A DNA stretch of 64,000 nt from contig MNCI01013809.1 of NCBI GenBank assembly GCA_015680685.1, forward strand, positions 3,008 to 67,007. Direction: 5' to 3'. The DNA comes from Gnetum montanum. Taxonomy: Eukaryota; Streptophyta; Gnetopsida; Gnetales; Gnetaceae. Of this stretch, positions 1-11,585 are shown one piece after another (positions within the stretch are counted from its first letter, which is position 1; each line of letters starts with the position of its first letter). Position numbers and translations under genes: made by a program. The notes under the pieces were generated by a model. The model was not told the DNA's origin, searched no databases, and was given only the letters and a program-made list of their open reading frames with translations.

Positions 1-1838
1 CTTTATTCGAGCAGCTTGTAACCTGAACCCAAGTTGTGTATGGCAATAAAGACAAACTTGATTGGATAAACCTTGCAGTACATGGTTTTATTGTTGTTTA
101 TTTACTGCTTTCCTAGTGTGCACAAGTACGACTTGATTATGAGCATCTACGGACGTGTACGGCTAGTCAAGGAATCGGCTGCTTGTCGCAATGCATGAGT
201 ACGACTTGATTACGAGCATTGGCTGCTTGGTAACCCAGTAGCGTATTCCAGGATTCTGCGCGTGCATGCTCGTATTCGTATGGTTGAGTGTAGGGGTACC
301 TCGCCACTCATCAGATATTTTCTTAAACTTTGTATCCAGTAGTAGTAATGGAAAAAGGTGAACAATTGAAATGACTTTCCAACTTGCAACTTCATCTCTA
401 CAATTAACATTAAACAAATATAGCTTCTATCCTCTTAACTCTCTCCTCCTAAAAGATCTATAATGCCTTGAAAGAATAGCTCAAATGTGTTTACTATAAA
501 ATGAAAACTACAAGCTCATTCTTGTGGATTGTGTTTTGGAATTTTTTCTACCTTAGAATTTTCTCCCTTGCTCTTATTCTTTCTTTTTTGTCCTCTTTAT
601 GAAAAATCACTATTTTTCCATCAAAGTTCAATGAATTGTATGTTTCTAATTTCAGATAGGATAATGTGTTTCACTTCTAATTGCTTCATCCCTAAGGATT
701 TGAAGAGAGTTTTACAATGGAGGAGGTTAGCCATTCTAGCAACTAAAAGCTTTGTCTACTTTGTTATTTTTGGTATAGCTACTTATTCTTCTAAGATAAT
801 TCTTTTTTAGTTTGGGGTTTTTCGTTACATTTTGATTAGCATTTTTTAATATTTTCCCTAATTCACTCCCCCTCTTAATGCCTTAAGCTCTATCTAGGAA
901 ACAATAAGTTATTGTTACCTTCTCTTAATACAATTTAAATATATATTACTTGTTTTGCAAATGTTTTAATAAGTTAAATTTTCATTGTTGATTTTTCTAC
1001 AACTATATTTTACTAATTCTCTACTTCTTAGTTATTTTATTTACAAGAACGATGTCTTAGATAGTTTGGACGTGTGCAAAGAAGTTAAGATAATGAGCCT
1101 GTAAAATAAGGTTGCTACATTATTCTTCTAGAACTATTTTCAAAAGGAAGACTAAAAAACATAAAGTAAAGAATGATTGAAAATAATTTATTGAAATTAC
1201 ATATAAACAATGATCTAGCTCTTCATACATACAAATGGTAAATTTGAGTTCATGTAGTCAACATCATTTTATCGAGATAAGGCTACGATGATGACGACGA
1301 GTTTCTATTTTCTAATTTTGATGCATATTTTTTAATAAATATTAAAAGGCAACATCTGTAATTAACCATAGTATGATTTTCATTTAAGAGCCACCCTTTA
1401 TTGTTAATTTCCAACCTTGGATGAATTAATAACATGATAGGTGGTAGTAGCAATAAAATATGATGGAATGATTGTATAATCATTAACAACAATGAAACAC
1501 AATCAGCAGTAGTAATGAAATGTCAATGTGTAAGAATAAATATTGAAACAATTCACTAGTAAAGAATGATGATTGAATTGGAAAATCAAGGATAAAAAGT
1601 CACTCTTTGATACCATGTTAAATTTAAAATTTAAAATAAAAAATAAAGAAAACACATTATGCACAAAGGGGAGGGAACTAACATCAAAAATAAGATACCA
1701 CATTCTAGGGGGTGGGGGTGTTTAAACATTAGATAATAAAAATATATATATATACCCAAAGATATATAATCTAATTAAAACTTTATAACTTAGCATTGCT
1801 CATCCGAATTGAATGCATAATTCAAAGCTTCCAAATTA
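1..1838. other. AT-rich intergenic DNA, no gene seen
   Basis: The stretch is AT-rich with short random reading frames only. No domain, splice-consistent gene model, tRNA or transposon protein is recognisable. A short AT dinucleotide run lies near 1740-1755. Confidence 0.6.
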
Positions 1839-1937
1839 AGAGTTTGACCACTAGGCTAACACCTCATTCCAAGCCAAATCACACTCTACAATATGGTACT
1901 TTACCAATGAGGTGTTAGCCTAATGGTAAGACTCTTG
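1839..1937. repeat. Inverted pair of tRNA-like (SINE-head-like) segments
   Basis: About 31 bp at 1839-1870 is the near-perfect reverse complement of 1905-1937, with about 35 bp between. Each arm, read outward, has GGTGTTAGCCTARTGGT, which resembles the 5' end and A box of a plant tRNA or a tRNA-derived SINE head. No full cloverleaf or SINE tail was found, so it is either two head-to-head SINE fragments or a foldback element. Confidence 0.45.
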
Positions 1938-2890
1938 AGCAAAATTTAATTCCTTGTTTCTTTTATCAAAAATTATATTGAATAATTTCTAATATTATTC
2001 TAAACCAAAGAATATGCTCTAAAGATATAGTTAAGAATTGTAGAGATTTTCTAAGGACCTTTAAAAAACTAGTGCAATTTAACAATTTAATTATTAAGCC
2101 TTCATTTTTCTTTAATATAATAGATTCTAGAGTATTGCAAAAAAAAAAAAAGCATCTAAAAGTATGATCGTTGGAGAGCTTGTTGACAGATTTAGATTAG
2201 ACATGAAAATTTAGAGTTTAATTATAAATGATTAACATTGTATACTTATGTATAAATGACCTCAAGCATGTTGCACCCTTGAAACATTACCTAGTTACTT
2301 TCCATTAGTAACTTAAATATCCTACTTTTGTATTGTAATTATATATTTTGTTATACCTTTCATTGTTTGCATATTATTTCTTTGCTGAATGTTTTGAATC
2401 AATATACTTCACATGGAGAAACAAAATTATGCATCTTATTTGCAAAGATATTAATAAAAGAAGTCATCAAGTATTCTTACTCACAAACATATAAAACATT
2501 GCTATGCTAATCAACAATAATTTTAGTATTAGTGAAACAAGGTAGGTTAATTATATTAGTGAAACAAGGTAGGTTAATTATAGTACAAAGTGATAGATAT
2601 AGTAAAAAAAAAAAAAAGACTTTACTGTAATACAAAAATCCTATCCTACTAGAAAGGATTTAAATCCAATGATAGCATCAGTTAATTCAACAAATTTAGA
2701 CAAAAAAAAGAAGAAGAAGATTTAGAAAAAAAAAAAAAAAAAAAAACAAGATATCGGTAATGTTAGTTGATACAATTTTTTACCACAAACTATGGACACT
2801 CGATTTGCGGTTCTGCCATTAATTGGTAAAAGCACAATCAATGACCGGTTTGAAAAACACTGAAAAACATTTTGAAAAATCCTTAGTCAA
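1938..2890. other. AT-rich intergenic DNA with homopolymer tracts
   Basis: No gene is recognisable. Poly(A) runs occur near 2139-2150, 2603-2617 and 2725-2747. The last stretch before 2898 is the 3' flank of the LRR gene fragment on the minus strand. Confidence 0.55.
2528..2581. repeat. 27-bp tandem duplication
   Basis: Two adjacent, essentially identical copies of a 27-bp unit beginning ATTAGTGAAACAAGG. It lies in intergenic DNA and has no evident role. Confidence 0.85.
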
Positions 2891-2897
2891 ACAAGTA

Positions 2898-3868
2898 TTA
2901 GAAAATGCAATTGACTTCTACATCTTTCTTGTCAATTTGATGCCACCGCTCTGTCAGTTTTGGACAACGGCGGATGTTCAGGTATTTCAGAGATTTCATG
3001 TGAGCAAACACGTCCACCCATGTTGCTTCCAGTTCGATGCATCCGCTCACATCCAGCAGTTGCAAGGATGGTAAGGAATAAAAGGATGATCCTAATTCCT
3101 TCATATTTTCACAATTTATGAGCAACAAATTCTGGAGGGAGACCAGCCTGTCGATATTTTGGAAAAGTCTTACAAGGCCTTTGCAGCGACTCAGTTCCAA
3201 TGATTCCAAAGATGAGAGCTGCCCCAATCCTTCCGGCAGGTCCATAAGCTCATCACAATCTCGCACAAATAATCTCCTCAAGCCTACGCAGTTTCCGATG
3301 CTTTGTGGAAAGTTTTGCAACGGCACCTTTCGTAAGACGATATGTCTGAGAGGGAAGAAATTCATGGGGCACCTCTTTCAACCTCTTGCAATCAGATATA
3401 CTGAGCGCTGACAAGGATGTTATGTTTGGCAACACACCCACTGGTATCTCCGTTAAATGCTCTCCCTTAAATGTTAAAAACTCTATCTTTGGTACGTCCT
3501 CTGACACGCCCATGGCAATGGCAGGTCCTTCTATGGGACCCACATAAATTATGGCTAATATCACCAAAGATGGCGGCAGCTAAACACATGACAACCCATG
3601 ATATGTTTCCTTAATTTAGAATTACTTAAATTGTTAAAATAATCATAATAATAACACAAAGTAAAGTGCACGCATCAAGAAAACAAAGTTTTCCCGTACC
3701 CTATCCAACACCACCGTGCTCGTTGTTGCAAATGCTAAGTACCGCAATTGCCTGCATTGACTCACCTCAAACGGTGGCTTCTGCAACGGAGACCTCCAAT
3801 AAATAAGCCTCGAGAAGGTAGCCTTGCATTCTCCTTGGATCTCTATGCCATTGGATTCGGTGGTGGAA
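2898..3868 (-). pseudogene. 3' part of an NBS-LRR type disease-resistance gene (LRR region only)
   Basis: Leucine-rich repeats typical of the C-terminus of plant intracellular immune receptors: successive units such as NITSLSALSISDCKRLKEVP, LSSLESLELSRCKGL and MKSLKYLNIRRCPKLTERW, ending in a stop at 2898-2900. Two exons can be modelled: 3868-3700, preceded by a pyrimidine-rich acceptor, then a 120-bp intron 3699-3580 with GT and AG ends, then exon 3579-2898. The joint is in phase and gives a normal LRR start (LPPSLVIL). Within the last exon the repeat reading changes frame near 3345-3365, so the copy is broken. No NB-ARC, TIR or coiled-coil domain is found upstream to about 4400, so it is a fragment or has far upstream exons I cannot recognise. 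The family assignment is firm; the exact class is not. Confidence 0.75.
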
Positions 3869-3899
3869 CTGGAAAATATACGCAAAGAGAAAGACGTCT

Positions 3900-6800
3900 A
3901 TTTGAAAGCAGGGGTGGGACCCATATATACACGTTTAAATAATTAAAAAACATTTTTGTATATATCTGAGGGAGGTACGCACTCAAAGAAAAGAGGATGT
4001 AAATTCAAGTTTCTTTGTTTTCTAATTTTCTTAGAAAAGAGTTAAACTTAATGGCCACCTAGTATCAAAGTCAATCTTGCTTACAAGAAGTGTGACTCCT
4101 TCCTTTCAAAGGTTAAGGCAACCACGTAATTTAATTCATCCGACTTTCACAATGTTTTTTGTTTACCTTGTTCTTATACCATTCATATTTAGTATGCTAC
4201 TTTGTTTGCTTATTTTTTGTAATTTCTACTCAAGTCAGTGAAAGTAAAGCTCTCTTATTCTTTTTAATTAATGCTAGTAATATTCTTTCTCAAAAGCTGA
4301 AACTACTTCCAAAAATCCAAAGAAACTACTTCCAAAAATCCAAAGAATCAATTGGATTGGATAGATATTTTATTTTTAGCATTAAAATGGAATATAAACC
4401 CAAATTAAATACCCACCAAACAAAGTGACAGATGAACATTGAGTTTAACAAAACTATTAAGAGTGTATCCTTGGTGATCCAAATCATTTGTTACAAAGAG
4501 CTTCCCCACTAAATATCAACTACTTCCTATTGTTGAGTTGCCTTTGTATATTATTTTCTTTGCACAAGAAATAGGAACCTTCCTTTGGGTCATCAATTCC
4601 AAAATATATACCTTTTGAGATTTAGAGGTGTTAGGCTGTGTATATTTGAATTTGATATCAATAATAAGCCCAAACAGGTATAATATTTTGTCAAATTATT
4701 AAAAAACAAACAAGTCAATTCTTTGAACCAAACATGTTATGACAAATTACCTCTTTATGTATTTCTTGGGCCCCAAGTCTTTGCCAGCCATATGTTTTTA
4801 TATCTGCTCTTCCTCTAATATAGTTTTTTTCCCCTTGGAATCACTCGATTATTAATTTTTAAAAATAAAAGAGTCTGTGGAGCAAAGCCAATTAATATCA
4901 TTTCTTTTCTTTTTATCTCCCATTTCTAACCAAGCTGATAGAATACATTTTCTAGCATTTCTCTAGTTTCATGTAAAATTGAGGGGTAAAATTGAAGTGG
5001 TTGGACCAAGTCTGAGCCGTACCAAATCTACATTTAAAAGTGAACAATTTCATCTTCATTTGCAAAGGAGACATGATTACGGCAGTAATAACATCCGGAG
5101 GGATTGTGTAGGTAAATTACTGGCTGAAAGATTTTGTGATGGAGAATGAGATGAGGAATGTGTGAGGATCATTGGGGCTACATGGTCGCCTAGAGCACCA
5201 TGGCATCATTGTTTGATTCGCGGTTGCAGTATACGTTTCCTACCCTTCAGTTGTCAAAGCTTTGGTGATGATGTTTGTTTAGGCATTTTGCGTAAATGTG
5301 ATGACATGAGGTGAGAGTTTGGGTTTTGAAAAATATTTTAGCATATCCCTCCGAAGCAAGAGCCGTTAGCATGGATGATGATGATGGAAGCATACGATGA
5401 AAACATGCATACATAGAGTTACAGTCAATTTGCACCGCCTGAATTTGCAGGGCGGCTTACATGGCAGCGATGGCACTGCACGGACTGCACTCATTGAAAA
5501 AGTAGGGCCCAGAATCTGCGAGCCAAGATATTGCGTTTGAAAATTGAAGTAGCTAATAATCAATCATTGTACATATGCATCAAAAGAATTCGATAAGTAA
5601 AAGCATGGAATCTAGAATTTGTGATTCAGATTCATGTAACCCTCGTAATCAGGAAGTAAATGAAAAAAGTTAAAATGTAATCTATTAAAGAGAAAGATGG
5701 CAGCTCCCAAGAATGTTTACAAATCTTACACTAAAAAATATTTTTGCATTTGTATCTTATATAAAAGTGCAAGGGATTTGTATTTGCATTATTACATTAC
5801 ATAAAATCTTTGTTACAAAATAAAAATATTCCTATGAAAGTACCTGTTGCAAATTTACTGCACTTTTGCACATAAACTTTTACCTGCTGCCAACCGTTCC
5901 TGAAATTTCGGTTAGATTTCATGAATCCTTGACGCATAGCATTGCACCCATCTGGCTGGAATTTCGAAATTTCTCAACCTTGACGTAGAACTCCCGTATA
6001 CCGGCTGTATATAGATTTTTACGAAAACATAAACGGTATAATACATTCTCAAATCTGATATAGGTTCTTATACGTTGTCAAATTTCTAGCCTAGGACCTC
6101 TTGATTCCTTAAGATGCCTATGATGCCCTATGCCCCCCATACATGGAGAACTCATATGAGTTGAGTTTAGCTTAGCTCTTTTACATCATTTAATTACTTG
6201 TTTATAATAACCCATGGAGAACAACTTACATGAGCTTCTATCACGTCATAGCATGAGTTGCCACCAACATTGGTGCCAAATTTGTGGGTAATTATAAAAA
6301 AGGTATTATTTGTGTAGTTACATTTAATTTAGGTTGTTCAAAAGACAAGTGTTGATGATTTAACTACCATTGAACTTGGCTCAAACTGTGGAGTGTACTC
6401 AACCCTGTGAGCTATGAGATGAGCTTCAATGATCTATCAATTGAGCTATTCATACCAACTCATTCAATAGTTAGAGGTGAATGAACTTACCATGTGCAAG
6501 AGGCATGAGATCATTCATAGCAAGTAAGATAGGAAATAAAATTAAAAAACTCAAGAATATATCCTATGAAAAATTAGAATAAACCTCAACAAGAAAGAGG
6601 TTCTTGGATCTTAGGCTTCTGGATCTTTATCAATTTAGAGAGAATTACAAAAGCACAATGGACAAAAGAGAATGGGAAAATAGATAGCAAAAGGATGAAA
6701 GCAAAACACACTACACATAGCCTTCAAGACCTCTTTGTAATCATATTTATAGTGTAGGATGGACATCATAAGTAGTGTTAACTAGATGTAAACTTAACAT

Positions 6801-7279
6801 TAACAATAATAAAATGACTAGATATAAACAATAGTTTACATTGATTACACTGTAGATATCTACAATTAAATATACAACACTACACTACATCATAACATAA
6901 CTAATGTAACAACACAATTACAAAAAAATAATGCTTGTAACTAAAGATAATTGTATTTGAGCTGATGTGAATAGTAGTTTACCTTAACTTTACTAAAAAA
7001 CCTATCTTTTGAAGGTAAAGCTCTCATGAAGCCCAATCTAGACCTTACATGGTAAGCTCGATCTAGAGCTTAGATAGTATCAACTTCTATAATAGCAATA
7101 GCTATTTGACACCATAAAAATTTTTCAACAGATAATGATATCAACAAGATTCTCCTCTATCTTATTTTTTTTCTAGAAGAATCCTTTGTTCATCTATCTA
7201 CTCTTAAAAATAATGATACTATATTTCTATATGCTTCATCCTATTGTGGAAAATGGAATTCTTGGATATGTAAATTATA
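3900..7279. other. Intergenic DNA, no gene seen
   Basis: Apart from a small tandem duplication at 4299-4344, nothing coding is recognisable on either strand. Parts around 6300-7270 look like worn transposon DNA, because they run into a copia relic, but I cannot assign them. Confidence 0.5.
4299..4344. repeat. 23-bp tandem duplication
   Basis: Two adjacent perfect copies of a 23-bp unit beginning GAAACTACTTCC in intergenic DNA. Confidence 0.85.
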
Positions 7280-7795
7280 CTTTATTCATTACAGCCAACT
7301 TTCATAATCTTTCTATGAATCCCAAGTTTAAGCACTAATTTCTAAAGCCATATTGCTTCTTGACTAGCTAGGTTTGTAGAACATATTCTGTTTCAATAGT
7401 AGACTAAGTTATAATGTATTGCAATTGGCTTTTTCCATGAGATAGTACCACCAAAGATATTAAACACATATTGACTAGTAGATTTCTTATTGTCTAAATC
7501 CACATCATAGTTAGCATTCACATAACATGTAAAATGGACAAATCACTTTGATAATAAATACCAAAGTATATAGTATCATGAAGATATTAGAAAACTTGTT
7601 TTATTGCAAACCAATATTGTTTCCTTGAATTAGACATATAATTGTTGAGTTTTCCAACAATGTATGCAATATTAGATCTAGTACTGATTATCATATACAT
7701 CAAACTACCGACAATATTAGCATATAGCATTTTTATTATGAGCTTTTTTTCTTCATATATCTTTGGGCATTGTTCAATTGAGAGATTTCATCCCA
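7280..7795 (-). pseudogene. Ty1/copia retrotransposon pol remnant (end of RT and RNase H)
   Basis: Read on the minus strand from 7795, the translation follows the well-known copia order: YANIVGSLMYMIISTRSNIA, then MSNSRKQYWFAIKQV, a stretch corresponding to the GYCDADYAGD region, S.VVLSHGKSQLQ (usual SWKSKLQ), STIETEYV (usual SSTEAEYV), and a final region matching AIWLRNLLEELG. Several stops and frame changes interrupt it. It is an old degraded copy of the pol C-terminal part; no LTR was recognised near it. Confidence 0.7.
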
Positions 7796-9245
7796 ATTTT
7801 AACTGAGAGTCAAAATCATTTCATAAATGGAGTACAATGCTAGAACTTTTCAATGACATGTATAAAAAATACTCAAGGGAGTCCAACTTGAAAAAATAGA
7901 ATCAAGGATGGAAATAAGGTAATAATGAATCCCTTGATGTAGCTTTGGGAAGGTGCTATTCTTTACTACATCAATGCTCAGTGCATGATTTTTCTCAAAA
8001 GGAATAGCTCCACCATATCATAGATGGACTCAAAAATAAAACCAATGAGATCCTTGGAATTTATGCCTAAGGGAGATTATCAGAAATGAGGACCTATCAT
8101 ATCCAAAGGCTCATAGACATGGTAGTGAAAGAAGAAGAAGAGTTAAGGAAAAGAGAAAGTGCAGAGGAGTATAACAAGGACTTCTCCATTCACAAAAAGG
8201 AGGTTCATCTTTGTAATCTAGAGGAGAAAGCATCATGGTAGAAGGTTGTGCAAAGAGAGACCTTATAGATCCAAAAATATTTCAATGAAATATTGATCAA
8301 TATGGGCAAGATGTGGGACTCTCTAGATGAGAAACTCCAAACAATTAAAATTGTAGAGAAGAAAATAGAATAGGAAAGTAAAGACAAGAATAAGAAAAGG
8401 AAGAAGGACATGATAAAGGACTATCACTATCAGAAGGATAAGGGTACAATAGTTGAAGAGGTTACAAATGTTGATTGAGATGATGAAGAATGTGACATAT
8501 GCTAATATGAATATCCAAAGGAATGTTGCCCAATTCTATTATACTTATAGAAATCTAGGGTGTATACCTTAAATCCAAAATTTATCAAAAGGCAAGCATC
8601 CAGGAGGTTACCATATCCCTAAAGCAACTACCGACAATAGTGCATAATCCATAGTCATGGGCGATGTTGCAACCTAGGTAATAATATCCTTACCATCATC
8701 CAAATCCCTATGGGTACTATGTTTAGCAACTAGTATCAGTAAGTGATTCACTATCCATACCTCTTCCCATCATTAGTAGCCTCTTGAATATCATAACTCT
8801 GTTGTTCCACAAGTTGAATCTTCTTCTACATACACTTCTCACCATTCTTAACATCTGCATCTCATAAATTTACTCCTTTACCACCTATAGCATCCATGCA
8901 AGTTGAAATCCCTCCTTAGCATGAACAATGAAACTTCATAAGAGCCATGACCCTGCAAGTGGATGAACATTCAAGTGGATTGAAATGTAAGCCTTAGAAC
9001 AGGCCATTTTTCTAACCTAATAGTCCACCCAAATCATCGTAGGTACCCATGGTTGTGAAACCATCCAACACTGCCCAAGAATCTTATATCAAGTCACCTT
9101 TAAAAAAAAGTCCTAACTCATTCAAATGGTCATATTAACGCATGTTGTGATAGATTAGATCAAGGCAAGACACCTTGCAAGGAAAAGAACTAATCCTATA
9201 AGTCCCTTAATTTATTTATAGATTGTAGAAAATGACCCATGCAAG
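7796..9245. other. Degenerate DNA, probably upstream part of an old Ty3/gypsy element
   Basis: No readable protein. Purine-rich plus-strand stretches (about 8110-8460) could be worn gag coiled-coil sequence, because a protease fragment of the same orientation follows at 9246. This is inference only. Confidence 0.3.
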
Positions 9246-9395
9246 GCCTTATTAGACTTAGTTTTCAATATGAACTTGATTTTCCAAAAGATGTATAAGA
9301 CATGGAACCTGCCTCTACTTAAAATATGTAATATTAGGTTAAAACTTGGAAACCAATCTATCATTGTTCCATTGGAGTTGGTAGAGGACATAATG
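9246..9395 (+). pseudogene. Aspartic protease fragment of an old Ty3/gypsy element, left part
   Basis: The frame from 9246 reads ALLDLVFNMNL, then CNIRLKLGNQSIIVPLELVE, then DIM. This matches the protease of Athila-type Ty3/gypsy elements (family pattern ALLDLGSSVNLLP ... LQLADRSVKVPRGIVEDV). The catalytic Asp is present in the ALLDL motif. It breaks off where E1 begins, and the reading frame resumes in phase to the right of E1 at 27498. The element is older than both E1 and E3. Confidence 0.6.
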
Positions 9396-10560
9396 CCCAG
9401 CGTATACGCTCAAGTTTACATTCTCAGCGTATACGACCAGCGTATACGCTCAAGTTCACATTTCTCAGCGTATACGCCCAGCATACACATCCACAGCGTA
9501 TACGGCTAGCGTATACGCCCAGCGTAGATGTCCAGCGTACTCACCCAGCGTACACACCTCACATGTACGCTCAACAGGTACGACTGATGTAGATGCTCGA
9601 CATGCAATCCCTGAAGACCGCATGGAAATAGCACTGCAGAACAAGATTTGGTACAAGGCAGCAACTCACATGAACAGAGCAACCATCAGCGTATACGCCC
9701 AGTAGACACAAAGTATACATTCTCAGCGTATGCACCCAACGTATACACCCAAGTTTACATTCTCAGCGTATATGTCTAGCATATATGCCCAAGTTTACAT
9801 ATGCCTAGCGTATACGTATTGCCCGCCCAGCGTATAAGCTTAGAGTTTACGCCCGCCAGATACAGCGTATACGCCCAGTAGATGCAGTATGTTGTACACC
9901 TGTAAATTTTATTCTTTCGCACCTGGTCAACACACCACATGTCACCCAACCCGAGTCTAACGTCTAAACTTGTATAAAACCCCCAATTTTTCATTAGATC
10001 GGGGTTGGCAATTTTGAGCAAACCAGAGAGAAAAACAGAGACGCTAAGAACCAGAGCAGAGAACCTTGTACGCTGGACCTCAACCCTGTACGCTGAGCAT
10101 ACAGCCTCTACGCTGTGCTTGCAGTTTGAACCAGCACACAGTCATCCCTACATCTACCGGGGCTATTCGTCTGCCTTGTGTGAAAGCCACAAATGCGTTA
10201 GACCGGTGCATTGTAACTCTTACTTTGCAATAATATTGCTGCATTTTCTTCCTAAAATTTGTTACAGTTTTCCGTTTATTGTTGCATGTTTGCTGTTTAC
10301 GCTCTGGTACGTTTATGCTTCGTTTACTTCAGTTACGCCATTTACGCCTTGTTTTACATTACTTATGAAATTTACATATAACCCAGCGTATAGCACTTCG
10401 GTGTACGTTCGAGGAAATCCTTGCCTGATCCGTGTGCAGACCACTCAAGGTACTCTGTCTTCGTTAATTCCAACTTGCCCTCAAGCGAAGGTAGGGTTTT
10501 TTGTGCGTGTCCGGTGATCCCACGGTTTCTGTTTCCTTCCAGCCAGAGACCGACGATTTC
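9396..10560 (+). repeat. E1 5' LTR (left end truncated)
   Basis: Matches the 3' LTR at 25984-27492 from its first GCGTATACGC-rich block onward, but lacks the first roughly 220 bp that include the TGAAACA start. A TATA box (TATAAAA) lies at 9973-9979, so transcription should begin near 10005. The LTR stops at CGACGATTTC, short of the terminus seen in E2. From there a deletion of about 70 bp relative to E2 removes the LTR end and primer binding site. Confidence 0.85.
9398..9860. repeat. Array of GCGTATACGC palindromes in E1 5' LTR
   Basis: The perfect 10-bp palindrome GCGTATACGC, usually as CAGCGTATACGCCCAG, recurs many times with variants such as AGCATATACGCC. The array sits upstream of the TATA box, where an LTR keeps its enhancer (U3). 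Translations of it give long YAGRIR-type open frames that are repeat artefacts. Confidence 0.85.
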
Positions 10561-11204
10561 TATGTTGTCGAGTATACGTCGACCCTTTTTGCAAACCTCC
10601 CAGCATCTATGCTGCTGAGCTTAGAACTTACTGTCTACAAACTTCCCAACGTCTACGCTGTTGAGCGTCTACACTGCTGAGCTTAAAACTTATTGTCTGC
10701 AAACTTCCCAGCGTCTACGCTGTTGAGCGTCTATGCTGCTGAGCTTAAAAATTAATGTCTACAAACTTCCTAGCGTCTACGCTGCTGAGCTTAAAACTTA
10801 CTGTCTGCAAACTTCCCAGCGTCTACGCTGTTGAGCGTTTATACTGCTGAGCTTAAAACTTACTGTCTGCAAACTTCCCAGCGTCTACGCTGTTGAGCGT
10901 CTACGTTGCTGAGCTTACGCCAACTCTATTTGGAACATTCCCAGCATCTACGCTGTTTAGTTTACACTACACGCTCTACGCCGTAGACTCGTCTATGCTG
11001 CTGTTTAGTTTACGCTGCACACTTTACGCTGTAGACTCCGTCTACACTGCTTAGCATATACGCTACTACTATATGTTGTATACCTATATGCTATCATTAT
11101 ACACTGGTCGTTGAAGCCTATATGCTGAGACCCAGTCTATACGTTGTATGCCACGAATGTAGGTTTACGCCGCACTAGGTATACTAGTTTCATATCCCTT
11201 TACC
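10561..11204 (+). other. E1 leader between LTR and ORF1
   Basis: Untranslated leader rich in TCTACGCTG words. The primer binding site expected at its start is deleted; the sequence joins LTR CGACGATTTC directly to TATGTTGTCGAG, which in E2 lies about 60 bp past the primer site. Confidence 0.75.
10628..10915 (+). repeat. 62-bp tandem repeat in the E1 leader, about five units
   Basis: Five head-to-tail units that begin TTACTGTCTGCAAACTTCCC and contain two AGCGTCTACGCTG-like dyads. One unit is shortened to about 46 bp by loss of one dyad. E2 has the same words at 32058-32800 but a less regular array. Confidence 0.85.
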
Positions 11205-11585
11205 GTGTCATATTCTCAACTGTTCATCATGAACACTGCAAACTCCAATGCTGCAACCACACCAGTCACAGACCTTGTGGGCATCATGGCCGTTCAACAG
11301 CCCATGGTACAACCCATAGTGGGGCCCCGCCGATCTCTTAGATTGCAAGGGAGGAACCCATCGTCTAACATTATAACTCAAGACCAGTACAATTTCATAT
11401 GCGTGAAAATACAGGCCGGCCTAGCCGTGGACCGAGCTGAAATGGAAGTTAAGAGGCAATACGAACTTTTCTATAGGGGAGGACAAGAGTTCATTCCTTC
11501 CCCGTATGATATCATCCCTCTTCCAGAGCCTTACTCTGAGGTCATCTCACAACTCCTCCTGCAAAGGAGCCAGTCTCTAGATTAG
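11205..11585 (+). CDS. E1 ORF1, short protein upstream of gag
   Basis: Frame MSYSQLFIMNTANSN..., with the better start probably ATG at 11229, giving 118 residues. It contains GPRRSLRLQGRNPSSN and an EVKRQYELFYRGGQEFIP segment. No catalytic motif is visible and I do not recognise it as a family. It ends at TAG (11583-11585), in the same frame as the downstream gag. E2 has a stop at the aligned place (33179-33181), and E3 has TAG TGA there (63377-63372), 120 codons from its start. Ogre elements carry an additional ORF1 before gag, so this may be the equivalent in short form. Alternatively it is the N-terminus of gag with a shared nonsense codon. Confidence 0.6.
   Translation: MSYSQLFIMNTANSNAATTPVTDLVGIMAVQQPMVQPIVGPRRSLRLQGRNPSSNIITQDQYNFICVKIQAGLAVDRAEMEVKRQYELFYRGGQEFIPSPYDIIPLPEPYSEVISQLLLQRSQSLD

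Noticed and set aside
1905-1937. A tRNA gene
   Set aside because: Only an A-box-like 5' part is present; no anticodon arm, B box or acceptor pairing.
163-2510. Small open frames of 60-93 codons in the first 2.5 kb
   Set aside because: AT-driven, no motif, no overlap consistency, no splice context.
9398-9860. CRISPR-like array of palindromic repeats (also 26205-26760, 31055-31350, 47705-48110)
   Set aside because: Repeats are irregular, lack unique spacers, sit in LTR U3 regions of a plant retrotransposon, and no Cas gene is near.
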